NCBI RefSeq assembly: GCF_000521865.1 | Contig: NZ_JAME01000001.1 | Span: 62,001 to 126,000, forward strand | Reading direction: 5' to 3' | DNA: 64,000 nucleotides | DNA from: Roseivivax isoporae LMG 25204 | Lineage (GTDB): Bacteria > Pseudomonadota > Alphaproteobacteria > Rhodobacterales > Rhodobacteraceae | Shown: in pieces, positions 18,619-27,278 of the stretch | How the letters are laid out: every line of letters starts with the position of its first letter | How positions within the stretch are numbered: position 1 is the stretch's first letter | Notes under the pieces: generated by a model | What the model was told of the DNA's origin: nothing | The model's database searches: none | The model's input: the letters and a program-made list of their open reading frames with translations, nothing else | Translations under genes and position numbers: made by a program

Positions 18619-21600
18619 TCAGTAGTCGCGCTCGTAGTAGATGCCGACGCCGGTATTTCCGCCGCTGCCCACCGTGCCGCGCGCGGTGACGCTGGGCGTG
18701 ATGGTCAGGTTGAGGTTGATCTCGGTCTCGCCCTCGCTGTTCACCGTCACGTCGGTATAGGCGCGTTCGTTGATGTAGCGCCCGAGCCGCAGCTCGGTCT
18801 GGCCGTCCGCCCCGGTCTGCACGTCGAGATCGTCGAGACCCGTCGACATCCGCAGGCGATCCACCAGCGAGGTGCCGCTGCGACCGGCAAGCGTGTTGAT
18901 CGCCGAAGCGATGCGCAGCGCCTGCAGCCCCGAGATCTCGGACAGGTCGCGGCCGAACAGCAGCAGCGCCAGCACCTCCTCCTCGGGCCGGTCGGGGCTC
19001 GAGGTGAAGTCGACCTCGGGTTCCGACACCGGCCCCTCGATGATGATGGCGATCGTGTTCTCGTCGCGCTGGGTGTCCGCGCGCACGTAGATGAACGGGT
19101 TCAGGTCGCCCTCGAGCTGGATGTAGGCCTCGGACAGGGTCAGCCGCTGGCCCAGGATGTCGAGCCGGCCCCGGATCAGGTCGAACCGGCCGACCGGCTG
19201 GATGTTCTGCAACGTGCCGCCGATCACCACCTCGCCGCCCAGTTCCGCGTCGAGCCCGCGGCCCCGCACGAAGATCTGCGAGGGGGCCGTGACCGTGACG
19301 TCGAGGCCGTAGTTCACGCCCCCGCCGCCGCCACCGGCGCCGCCGTCGTCGGACGGGTCGCGGAAACCTGCGCGCGCGCGCGTCTCCTGGACGTCCGCGG
19401 GCGGGTTGACGTGGCGGACGTCGAAGCTCAACGAGGTGTTGCCCGTGCCGCCCGAGGGCACGCGCACCTCGGTCCGGCCGAGCGCGATGTTGCCCGACAG
19501 CGTCGCCGTCGAGGCGAGCGGTCCCGTCAGCCGCAGCGACCCGTTCGCGGTGCTCTCGATGAAGCCCGCATCGACATATTGCAGGCCGTCGAGGGTGATC
19601 GCGAGGTCGCCGTTGAACGGCGGTGACAGCGTTACCGGCCCCGAGACCGAGAGCTGCCCGCCGGACGACAGTCCGCCTGTCAGGTCGATGTCGGCACGTC
19701 CGCCCGACAGGCCCACCTGCGCGTCGATGCCGTTCACGGTCAGGCCCTGCGAGGGGAGGGCGAATTCGGACCCGGTCGTGGTCACGGTGCCCGACACCGC
19801 GTCGAGACCCGGCGCACCGTTCACCCGGAGGTCGAAGCGTGCCTGCCCCTGAAGGATGTTGGGCTCGATGAATCCGTTGGCGAGCCCGAGCGGCGCGGCG
19901 CCCGTCACCGACAGGTTCACCCGGCCGAAATCCTGCGCCGCGGTGCCAGAAACGTTGGCGTTCGTGCCGCCGGGGCCCGTCAGGCCCGCATCGATCCGGT
20001 AGCCGCCGCCGGCCAGCTGCGCGGTGCCCTCCGCGGTCAGCGGGCCCGACAGGTCAGGCACGAACAGACCCACGTCGCGCAGGCGCAGGTCGTACCGGAC
20101 GTCGCCCGAGTTGCCGCCATAGGTGCCGTTCACGGTGGCGTCGATCTCGGTGCCATCGACCACCAGGCGATCGATGCGGATGGCGCCGCCCGGATCGCCC
20201 GCCGCCGTCGCGCCGAAGGTGGTCGTCCCGCGCAGGAGCTGGTCGATCGCGGAGATGCCGGTGCGCAGGTCCGCGACGCGGCCGTCCACGTCGGCGCTGA
20301 ACTCCTGGCTCTCGAGCGCGTAGGAGCCCGATCCTTCGACCGATACCGACCCGCCGAGCCGCCGGCCCGCCACCGAACCATAGGGCGCGAGGGTCGTCAC
20401 CGACACCGTGCCCGATCCCTCGACCGCCTCGAGCGCGTTCTCGACCACGCGAAGCGCCGCGTCGACCTGCGCCTCGGCCCCGCCGGGGCCCGAGGCGGTG
20501 GCGTCCACGTTCCAGACGTCGCCGTCCTGCTGCGCGGTCGCGTCGACCTGCGCGCCGCCCGACAGCCCGTCCAGCACGTCGCCGAGATCGGTCATGCGCG
20601 CCTCGAGCCGCACGTTCGAGCCCGTGTCGCGGTAGGTGCCTTCCGCGGTGGCGCGCGCGCGCGGCGCCTCGATCCGGAGGTTGCGCAGCACGATTCCGTC
20701 GTCGTCGCGCGCGGCGTCGATGTCGTAGGTCGCGGTTCCGGCGAGCAGGGCGTCGGCCTGCGGGATGCCGGTCGTCACGTCCTGCGACCGGCCGGAGACA
20801 TCGGCGCTGAAGAATTGCGTCGCCAGCTCGTAGCTGCCCGACCCCTCGAACCGGGCCGAGCCCGAAAGCGGGCGGCCGACGAGCTCGGCATAGGGGCGGA
20901 GGGTCTCGATTCCGAGCGCGCCCGCCGCCTCGATCGCGCGGAGGGCGAGCCCGTCGAGCGTCGCCGCGCCCGCGATGTCCGCGGCGGCGCCGCCCGGGCC
21001 CGAGCCGGTGATGTCGAAATCGACGGTGTCGCCGGTCTGGTCGGCGGTGCCGCTGAGGCGCGCCTCGCCGGTCATGCCCTGGACGACCGAGGCGAGGTCG
21101 GTCACCACCGCGTCGAAGTTGGCGCGGCTGCCGGTCTCGGCATAGACGCCGTCGCCGGTGACGCTGACGCGGGGCGCGGCGATGCGCAGCTCGTCCACGG
21201 TGATCCCGTCCGCGTCGCGGCGCGCCTCGACGTCGTAGGTCGCCTCTCCCTCGAGCAGCGCGTCGAGCTCGGCGATGCCGGTCGCGACATCGGTGCTTGT
21301 GCCGCTCACATCCGCCGAGAAGAAGCCCGTCGCGCGTTCGAAACTGCCCGAGCCGTCAAAGGTCAGCGCGCCGCCGAGCGGCCGGTCCACGAGGCCCGCA
21401 TAGGCCGACAGGTCGTCCGCGGCGATGCTGCCCGTGGCGTCCACGCCGCGGAAATCGGTGCCGACGAGACGCGCGGTGCCGTCGAGATCGGCGCGCGCGC
21501 CGCCCGGGCCGCTGCCGGTGACGTCGAAGCTCCAGGCCTCGCCGTCCTGGCTGGCGGTTCCGCTCAGGCGCGCGTCGCCCGACATGGTCGGCACGACGGC

Positions 21601-23931
21601 GGCAAGTTCCGACAACGCCACGTCGAATTCCGCCGTGCTGCCGTCGTCGCGCAGGCGCCCCTCGGCGGTGATGTCGGCGCGCGGCGTCGTGAGTTCGAGC
21701 GTGCGGAGGGTGATGCCCTCCTCGTTGCGCCCGCCGTCGAGCACGAACCGCGACTGCCCGGCAAGAAGCGCGTCGAGCTCGGCAATGCCGGTCGCGATGT
21801 CGGTGCCGGTGCCGGACACGTCGGCGGTGGCCGCGCTGCTCTGCAGGTCGTAGCGCCCGGTGCCCTCGACGCGGACCGCGCCGCCGAGCTCGCGCCCGGC
21901 GATGCCCGAGAACGTGTCGAGCGTGTCGACTGCCACGGTGCCGGTGCCGCCGACCGCGGTCAGCAGGTTGTCGACCAGCGTGGCCGTCACGTCCGCGTCG
22001 ATGCGCGCGCCGCCCGGGCCCGCGCCGGTCAGGTCGAGCGTGTAGTCCTCGCCGTCCTGCACCACGGTGCCCGCGACCGCGAGCCGGCCCTCGAGGTCGG
22101 GGCGCACGCGCGTCATGTCGGCGATGTCGATGTCGAAGCGCGCGTCGGTCTCGTTGCCGCCGACGCGGCCCTCTGCGGTCGCGGTCAGTGTCTCCGAGGC
22201 GAGGTTGAGCGTGCGCAGGACGATCCCCGCCTCGTTGCGCGCCGCGTCGATGGCGAGGTCGAGCTGGCCCGCCACGAGGCCGTCGACCTCGGGGATGCCG
22301 GTCTCGATGTCGGTGGCAGAGCCATCGACGGCCATGTCGAACGCGCCCGAGACAGGTTCGAACGTGCCCTCGGCCTGCACGTCGACCGCTCCGCTCAGGT
22401 CGCGCCCGGCGAGACCGGAAAAGCGCGAGATGTCGTCCGCGACCACCGAGAGGTCCGGCGCGATGACGATGTTGAGGTCGTTGGCGATGCCGCTCACCGA
22501 CACGGTGCCGGTGGTGGTGATGCCGGCGCCGGTCAGGTCGATCCCAGTGAGCTCGAGCGCCGAGCCCTGCGTCCAGTCGAAGCTCACGAGGCCCGACAGC
22601 GTGTCCCCCACCGCCTGGGCCAGGTCCGGATCGGCGAATTCGAGCCCCTCGGCCGACAGGTCGAACTGCCCCGCGGCCGCGCCGAGCCCCGAACCCTCGC
22701 CCTGGGTCAGGGTGCCGTCGCCGTCGAGCCGGAAGGACGCGGCGTCGAGGTCGGGACGGTCGAGCCCCTCGACCGCGATGCCGGCCTGCCAGGTGTCGCC
22801 CTCGGCGGCGTTGAAGTCGATGTCGATCGCCGCGCGGTCGACGCGGGTATCCTGCCCGGGCAGGGGCAGGGCGACCGGCCCGCCATCCTCGGCCTGCATC
22901 CGGCCGGTCAGCGAGACGAGCACGGGCCAGTTCTGCGCGTTGAGCTCGACCGTTCCGTCGAGCGTGATCGCGTCCGAATCGAGCGACAGCGTCTCGAGCA
23001 CGAGGCCGCCCTCGGCATAGCTCTGGCCCGAGACGTCGAGCGACAGGCTCGGGCCGAAGAATTCGCGGTTCTCGGGCGTGAGCAGCGGGCGCACGTCGCC
23101 CTCGACGTCCACGTCGAACTGCGTGCCCGCGCGGTCGGCATCCGCGATGTCCGCCACGGCGATGCGGCCCGCCAGCCGGTCCTCGCCGTCGGTGGCGAAG
23201 GCGAGGTCGGCCGCGAAGTCGGACAGCGGCCCGCTGCCCTCGACCGTCAGCTCGAGCGCGGGTTCGCCGGGAATGCCCGCGAGCGAGGCCACGATGCCGC
23301 CCGGCCCCTCGTTCACGTCGAGATCGACGGACAGCTCGCGCGAGTCGTTGGCATAGGCCGCATCGAGCGTGATCTCGCCCTGCCGGTCGTCGGTGCGCTC
23401 CACGTCGAGCGCCACCTCCCCCTCGCCGCCGGCGAGGCTCGCCGAGCCTTCGAGCCGGAACTCGACCGGCTGGCCGATCACCGGCGCGCCGATCTCGACC
23501 CTTTCGGCCGCGATCCGGCCCACCTGGACCGAGACCGGCAGCTCTGGCAGCGAGAACGGCTGCGTGGCGGCATCGGGCACCTCCACCGTCGCGTCGGCCG
23601 GCTGCGAGGGCAGGCGCGCGAGGATGATCTCGTCGGCGGTCAGCTCGTTCACCGACAGCCTGCCCCGCAAGAGCGCGAGGCGGTTCCAGTCGAGCACCGC
23701 CCCCCGCAGCGTCAGCCAGACACCTTCCTCGTCGGCGATGGTCAGCTCCTCGAGCTGCGCCTCGGAACTGAGCGCGCCCTGGAAGCCGGTGATGTCGATC
23801 TGCATCCCCTCGGCCGACAGGTTGTCTTCGATCAGCGCCTCGAGCCGGCCGCGTTCGTCGGACTGGCCGTTCACGGCCGCGGGCGCGACGAAGGCGAGGC
23901 CGAGGGCGGTGGTGGAGAGGATGCGTCTCAA
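18619..23931 (-). CDS. tamB: Translocation and assembly module subunit TamB, with internal 170-residue repeats
   Basis: A 1770-residue AsmA-like inner-membrane-anchored protein, longer than many TamB proteins. Residues 1-22 are a signal/anchor (LSTTALGLAFVAPAAVNG). The long beta-rich middle contains five tandem units starting at residues 502, 672, 842, 1012 and 1182, each with motifs such as TDIATGIAELDALLAG and SGPGGA. The DUF490/TamB C-terminal domain follows from about 1350 (ANGFIEPNILQGQARFDLRV, later FDLIRGRLDILGQRLTLSEA and EVLALLLFGRDLSEISGLQA), ending YYERDY. With TamA it is thought to bridge the periplasm and move outer-membrane proteins or phospholipids. Its ATG overlaps the tamA stop by 4 bp. 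It converges with the MarR gene, leaving 17 bp. Confidence 0.93.
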   Translation of the reverse strand: MRRILSTTALGLAFVAPAAVNGQSDERGRLEALIEDNLSAEGMQIDITGFQGALSSEAQLEELTIADEEGVWLTLRGAVLDWNRLALLRGRLSVNELTADEIILARLPSQPADATVEVPDAATQPFSLPELPVSVQVGRIAAERVEIGAPVIGQPVEFRLEGSASLAGGEGEVALDVERTDDRQGEITLDAAYANDSRELSVDLDVNEGPGGIVASLAGIPGEPALELTVEGSGPLSDFAADLAFATDGEDRLAGRIAVADIADADRAGTQFDVDVEGDVRPLLTPENREFFGPSLSLDVSGQSYAEGGLVLETLSLDSDAITLDGTVELNAQNWPVLVSLTGRMQAEDGGPVALPLPGQDTRVDRAAIDIDFNAAEGDTWQAGIAVEGLDRPDLDAASFRLDGDGTLTQGEGSGLGAAAGQFDLSAEGLEFADPDLAQAVGDTLSGLVSFDWTQGSALELTGIDLTGAGITTTGTVSVSGIANDLNIVIAPDLSVVADDISRFSGLAGRDLSGAVDVQAEGTFEPVSGAFDMAVDGSATDIETGIPEVDGLVAGQLDLAIDAARNEAGIVLRTLNLASETLTATAEGRVGGNETDARFDIDIADMTRVRPDLEGRLAVAGTVVQDGEDYTLDLTGAGPGGARIDADVTATLVDNLLTAVGGTGTVAVDTLDTFSGIAGRELGGAVRVEGTGRYDLQSSAATADVSGTGTDIATGIAELDALLAGQSRFVLDGGRNEEGITLRTLELTTPRADITAEGRLRDDGSTAEFDVALSELAAVVPTMSGDARLSGTASQDGEAWSFDVTGSGPGGARADLDGTARLVGTDFRGVDATGSIAADDLSAYAGLVDRPLGGALTFDGSGSFERATGFFSADVSGTSTDVATGIAELDALLEGEATYDVEARRDADGITVDELRIAAPRVSVTGDGVYAETGSRANFDAVVTDLASVVQGMTGEARLSGTADQTGDTVDFDITGSGPGGAAADIAGAATLDGLALRAIEAAGALGIETLRPYAELVGRPLSGSARFEGSGSYELATQFFSADVSGRSQDVTTGIPQADALLAGTATYDIDAARDDDGIVLRNLRIEAPRARATAEGTYRDTGSNVRLEARMTDLGDVLDGLSGGAQVDATAQQDGDVWNVDATASGPGGAEAQVDAALRVVENALEAVEGSGTVSVTTLAPYGSVAGRRLGGSVSVEGSGSYALESQEFSADVDGRVADLRTGISAIDQLLRGTTTFGATAAGDPGGAIRIDRLVVDGTEIDATVNGTYGGNSGDVRYDLRLRDVGLFVPDLSGPLTAEGTAQLAGGGYRIDAGLTGPGGTNANVSGTAAQDFGRVNLSVTGAAPLGLANGFIEPNILQGQARFDLRVNGAPGLDAVSGTVTTTGSEFALPSQGLTVNGIDAQVGLSGGRADIDLTGGLSSGGQLSVSGPVTLSPPFNGDLAITLDGLQYVDAGFIESTANGSLRLTGPLASTATLSGNIALGRTEVRVPSGGTGNTSLSFDVRHVNPPADVQETRARAGFRDPSDDGGAGGGGGGVNYGLDVTVTAPSQIFVRGRGLDAELGGEVVIGGTLQNIQPVGRFDLIRGRLDILGQRLTLSEAYIQLEGDLNPFIYVRADTQRDENTIAIIIEGPVSEPEVDFTSSPDRPEEEVLALLLFGRDLSEISGLQALRIASAINTLAGRSGTSLVDRLRMSTGLDDLDVQTGADGQTELRLGRYINERAYTDVTVNSEGETEINLNLTITPSVTARGTVGSGGNTGVGIYYERDY
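19879..22428 (-). repeat. Five tandem 510-bp (170-codon) coding repeats inside tamB
   Basis: Equivalent codons start at 22428, 21918, 21408, 20898 and 20388, four steps of exactly 510 bp. A second anchor, the Thr of the TGI motif, falls at 22302, 21792, 21282, 20772 and 20262, again 510 bp apart. The GPGG anchor falls at 22020, 21510, 21000, 20490 and 19977, so only the last unit has one extra codon. Protein identity between units is only partial, so the repeats are old, yet they carry almost no length changes. Confidence 0.9.
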
Positions 23932-25736
23932 AATGCCTGTCCGATGCCGATGTAGAACTGCACGCCTTCGCCGGTATCGCCCGAGGTGGGCGCGGCCACG
24001 TCGAACCGGATCGGGCCGATGCCGGTCTGGTAGCGGACGCCGAGGCCCGCGCCCGAGTGCCAGCCGCCCGAGCCGTCGTAGAAGCTTTCCTCGCCGATGT
24101 AGCCCGCGTCGTAGAACGCGACGAGCCCGAGGCTCTCGGTCAGGTCGCGGCGGTACTCGGCGGACATGCCGACGAAGCTGCGCCCGCCGGTCTCGTCCCC
24201 GTCACCGAGGTCGACGTTCAGCGACTGGTAGGGCTGGCCGCGCACGGTGCCGCCGCCGCCCGAGTAGAACAGGAACTCGGGCGCCGTCTCCTCGAGGTCG
24301 GAGCCCACGACGGAACCGAGCTGCAGCCGGCCGGCCAGCACGTTCGGGTCGCCGTCGCCCCAGCCGAGATAGCCGCGCAGGTCGCCGTAGAGCCGCGCGC
24401 CCGACTGGGTGTCGTTGAGCCCCAGATAGGGCGTGGCCTCGGCGTTCACGTAATAGCCCTGCCGCGGGTTCAGCTCGTTCGAGCGCTTGTCGATCGTCAA
24501 GCCCGCGGGAAAGGTCAGCAGGAAGAACTCGCGTTCGCCGAGGTCGTCCTCGACGTCGCTGTAGATCAGTCCGAGCCCCAGCTCGACCTCGGTGTCGTCG
24601 CCGAGGCGCCGCGTGGCGCCGATCTCGGCCTCGAAGCGGTTCGACAGGTAGGTCGGTTCGTCCTCGCGCACGATCGCGGACAGCACGTAGCCGTCGGTAT
24701 CGGCGCCGTAGATCGCGGGAATGTCGAGCCGGCCGCGCAGCGCGTAGTCCATCCCGCTCTCGCTGCTGCCGATGTTCCGGACCGAGGCGTCGAAGCGCAG
24801 CCGCTCGGCCCCGCCGAAGAAATTGCGGTGCATCCAGAACGCGGTGAGCCCGATGCCCTCGAGCGTCGAGTATTCCGCGCCGAAACCGATGCGCCGGGGT
24901 TTCTGGTCGGACACCGCCAGCGACATGTCCATCGTCCCGTCGGGCCGCACCACCTCGCCTTCCTGCAGCGTCACGGACGAGAACGCGCCGGTGCGCCGCA
25001 GCCGTTCGACCACGCGCTCGACCTCCTCGGGGTCGAAGCTCTCGCCCTGCGGGAAACCCGCGATGCGGCGGATCGCGCCCTCGCGGACCGCGCTGGGCGT
25101 GGTGACGAGCATGTTGCCGAAGCGGACGCTCGGGCCGGTCTCGATGCCGATCACCGCGGACAGGGTGTTGGTGCGGTGCTCGGCCACCACGTCTTCCGAG
25201 GCGAGGCCGGCCTTGGCGTAGCCGCGCGCGCGCCAGTCCTCGATGGCGATGTCGACGGCGTCGCGGATCACGGTGCTCTGCGCGACCTTGCCGACCGCGA
25301 AGCCCTCGGGCAGCTCGGTCTTGCGCGGGATGGGCGCCACCTCGGCGCGGGAAAATCGGAACTGCGGACCCGTCTCCACCTGAACCTGGATCACCCCGAC
25401 CCGGTCGGGCAGGTCGAGGAGCGGGATCTGCGAGGCCTCGCGCCCGTCCACGAGGATGTTGATCACGCCGCCGTAATAGCCGCGGGAATAGAGCGCCTCG
25501 AGCAGGTGTGCGTAATCCGCAAGCGCCGTCGCCACGAGATCCTGCGGGTCGGTCCGCCCGTCGTTCTCGGCCGCAGAGATCAGCGACACGCTGCGCAGCA
25601 GGTCGCGGATCTCTTCCCGCTGCTCCTCGCTCGGGGCGCGCACCGAGTAGGACACGTCGTCGAGGGCGAGGGCTGCCGGTGTTGATGTGCAGATCGCAAG
25701 CGCCGCGAGGCGGACTTTTCTGGAAAGGTCGAACAC
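23928..25736 (-). CDS. tamA: Autotransporter/translocation assembly protein TamA (Omp85 family)
   Basis: A 602-residue outer-membrane protein. A signal peptide ends near ALALDDVSYSV (about residue 25). POTRA-type segments occupy roughly 25-250 (VIQVQVETGPQFRFSRAEVA and PSVRFGNMLVTTPSAVREGA), then a 16-strand Omp85 barrel with the conserved RGQPYQSLN segment (the VRGQPY form of the L6 RGF-type motif) and a final phenylalanine (FYIGIGQAF), the BAM recognition end. It works with TamB in the same operon (4-bp overlap). The start is a GTG at 25734-25736; residues following it form the basic signal-peptide head MFDLSRKVRL. Confidence 0.93.
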   Translation of the reverse strand: MFDLSRKVRLAALAICTSTPAALALDDVSYSVRAPSEEQREEIRDLLRSVSLISAAENDGRTDPQDLVATALADYAHLLEALYSRGYYGGVINILVDGREASQIPLLDLPDRVGVIQVQVETGPQFRFSRAEVAPIPRKTELPEGFAVGKVAQSTVIRDAVDIAIEDWRARGYAKAGLASEDVVAEHRTNTLSAVIGIETGPSVRFGNMLVTTPSAVREGAIRRIAGFPQGESFDPEEVERVVERLRRTGAFSSVTLQEGEVVRPDGTMDMSLAVSDQKPRRIGFGAEYSTLEGIGLTAFWMHRNFFGGAERLRFDASVRNIGSSESGMDYALRGRLDIPAIYGADTDGYVLSAIVREDEPTYLSNRFEAEIGATRRLGDDTEVELGLGLIYSDVEDDLGEREFFLLTFPAGLTIDKRSNELNPRQGYYVNAEATPYLGLNDTQSGARLYGDLRGYLGWGDGDPNVLAGRLQLGSVVGSDLEETAPEFLFYSGGGGTVRGQPYQSLNVDLGDGDETGGRSFVGMSAEYRRDLTESLGLVAFYDAGYIGEESFYDGSGGWHSGAGLGVRYQTGIGPIRFDVAAPTSGDTGEGVQFYIGIGQAF

Positions 25737-25954
25737 GGCGCTCGGATCTCCCTGTCGGTCGGTTTCTTCTGACTGACGCGGGTTGAACCTAGCGGTGCCC
25801 GCCTATGCTGACCACCCGCTTGCCCCGCGCGGCCGGCGTTGCGCCGCCGGATGTGTCAATTGCGGAACGCAGGCGGCAGGGGCCCGTTTTCCTTGACAAC
25901 GCGCGGACGCACGGTAGCAACGACCGGCCCCGGCACGAAAAGGACGCCCCGTCC

Positions 25955-26611
25955 ATGTCCGACCCGCACAGGCACGATCTGCTCTGGCAGCGCAAGGTGC
26001 GGCAGTGCCGCAGCCGGCGCACGCAGGCCGCGCTTCTCGACGCGGCCGAGGCGCTGTTCGCGGAGCACGGCCTGGCCGAGGCGTCGGTATCCGACATCGC
26101 GCAGCGCGCGGGTACGTCGGTCGGCGCCGTCTACCACCATTTCCGCGACAAGTCGGCGCTCTACCGGGCCGTTATCCTGCGCATCGCGGACGAGATGGCC
26201 GACACCAACGCCGAGGCGCTCGACCCGGCCCGGTGGGACGGATGCGGGATCGCCGGCATCGCCCAAGGCTATCTCGACTTCGCGCTGAAGGACCTCGCCC
26301 GCTCGCCGGTCATGCGGCTTCTCGATTCGCCCGACCTGCGCGAGGTCCCGGACCTCAAGGACACGATCCTCGAGCTCAAGCGGCGCTTCAATGCCGGGCT
26401 GGCCGCGCTGTTCCTGCAGCGGCGCGAGGAGATCGGGCATCCTGATCCCGACCGTGCCGTGGCGGTGGCGGTGGACCATCTCGCCGCCATGACCAAGTGG
26501 CGGTCGGGCGCGATGATCTGGCCGCAGCAGAGCGCGCCGCTCGATGTACAGACCTACATCGACGAGGTGCTGCGCGGATTCTCCTGCTACCTGCAATTGA
26601 AACGTCACTGA
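25955..26611 (+). CDS. TetR family transcriptional regulator
   Basis: A 218-residue protein. Residues about 15-65 form the TetR DNA-binding region: SRRTQAALLDAAEALFAEHG, then ASVSDIAQRAGTSVGAVYHH and FRDKSALYRAVI. The rest is an alpha-helical ligand domain. The ATG at 25955 was chosen because AAGGA lies upstream and the extra residues of a longer frame from 25805 are unlike the family. It precedes, on the same strand, the molybdenum hydroxylase operon, whose promoter carries an 18-bp palindrome at 26683-26700; autogenous or pathway control is likely. Ligand unknown. Confidence 0.88.
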   Translation: MSDPHRHDLLWQRKVRQCRSRRTQAALLDAAEALFAEHGLAEASVSDIAQRAGTSVGAVYHHFRDKSALYRAVILRIADEMADTNAEALDPARWDGCGIAGIAQGYLDFALKDLARSPVMRLLDSPDLREVPDLKDTILELKRRFNAGLAALFLQRREEIGHPDPDRAVAVAVDHLAAMTKWRSGAMIWPQQSAPLDVQTYIDEVLRGFSCYLQLKRH

Positions 26612-26651
26612 GCGCCGCTATCCTTCGCGTCGAGCCCGGGCGCGGGACGTA

Positions 26652-26700
26652 TTGACAGGCGCGCGGCGTTTGCGTCATTTTTGAATCCGAGTTCGGATTC
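26652..26700 (+). promoter_or_regulatory. Promoter with palindromic TetR-type operator ahead of the molybdenum hydroxylase operon
   Basis: A perfect TTGACA -35 box (26652-26657) is followed after 17 bp by a weak -10 candidate TCATTT (26675-26680), then by GAATCCGAGTTCGGATTC (26683-26700), whose 8-bp arms are perfect around GT. The palindrome covers the expected transcription start, as a repressor site should. It is also followed by TGTTTTTT, so an alternative reading is a rho-independent terminator for the TetR gene. Both roles are possible. Confidence 0.6.
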
Positions 26701-26817
26701 TGTTTTTTGCGCTCCGGACCGCTGCGGCGACCGCGCCTCTGGCCCCTCGTCGCACGGCCCCCTCAACCCAGCCGCCGGCCTCCGAGCGCCGGACCGCCAG
26801 ACGAAAGGGAGTAGCCC

Positions 26818-27276
26818 ATGGCGACATTCACCGTGAACGGCAAGGACGTGACGCTCGAGGTGCCCGACGACACCCCGCTTCTCTGGGCGCTGCGGGACGA
26901 CCTGCGGCTGACCGGCACCAAGTTCGGCTGCGGCATCGCCCAGTGCGGCGCCTGCACCGTGATGGTCGACGGCATGCCGCGGCGTTCCTGCGTGACGCCG
27001 ATCGGCACCCTCGACGGAGCCTCGGTCGAGACCATCGAGGGCATCGAGGGCCCCGAGGTCGAGGCCGTGCAGGCCGCCTGGGTCGGCATCGACGTGCCGC
27101 AATGCGGCTGGTGCCAGTCGGGGCAGGTGATGAGCGCCGTGGGCCTCCTGCGCATGAACCCCGCACCTACCGACGAGGACATCGACAATGCCATGGCCGG
27201 GAACGTCTGCCGCTGCGCCACCTATGTGCGCATCCGCCAGGCGATCCACGACGCCGCCGACATGCTGGAGGGCTGA
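26818..27276 (+). CDS. Molybdenum hydroxylase small (2Fe-2S) subunit, isoquinoline 1-oxidoreductase alpha-like
   Basis: A 152-residue iron-sulfur protein of the xanthine oxidase family. The plant-ferredoxin cluster uses Cys38, Cys43, Cys46 and Cys58 ([19 protein letters not shown]). The second, CO-dehydrogenase-type 2Fe-2S cluster uses Cys96, Cys99, Cys131 and Cys133 ([10 protein letters not shown] and [11 protein letters not shown]). It passes electrons from the molybdenum centre of the large subunit, encoded 2 bp downstream, to an external acceptor. No FAD subunit gene is present; the pair resembles the two-subunit IorAB/aldehyde dehydrogenase class. The natural substrate is unknown. Confidence 0.93.
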   Translation: MATFTVNGKDVTLEVPDDTPLLWALRDDLRLTGTKFGCGIAQCGACTVMVDGMPRRSCVTPIGTLDGASVETIEGIEGPEVEAVQAAWVGIDVPQCGWCQSGQVMSAVGLLRMNPAPTDEDIDNAMAGNVCRCATYVRIRQAIHDAADMLEG

Positions 27277-27278
27277 GC

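Noticed and set aside
19879-22428. Regular repeats considered as a CRISPR array or other non-coding tandem repeat
   Set aside because: The 510-bp period is an exact number of codons, the units are diverged, and they lie inside an intact tamB reading frame with conserved protein motifs.
20815-23955. 1046-codon plus-strand frame opposite tamB
   Set aside because: Repetitive His/Arg/Asp composition mirrors the tamB repeats; there is no signal peptide, domain or ribosome site.
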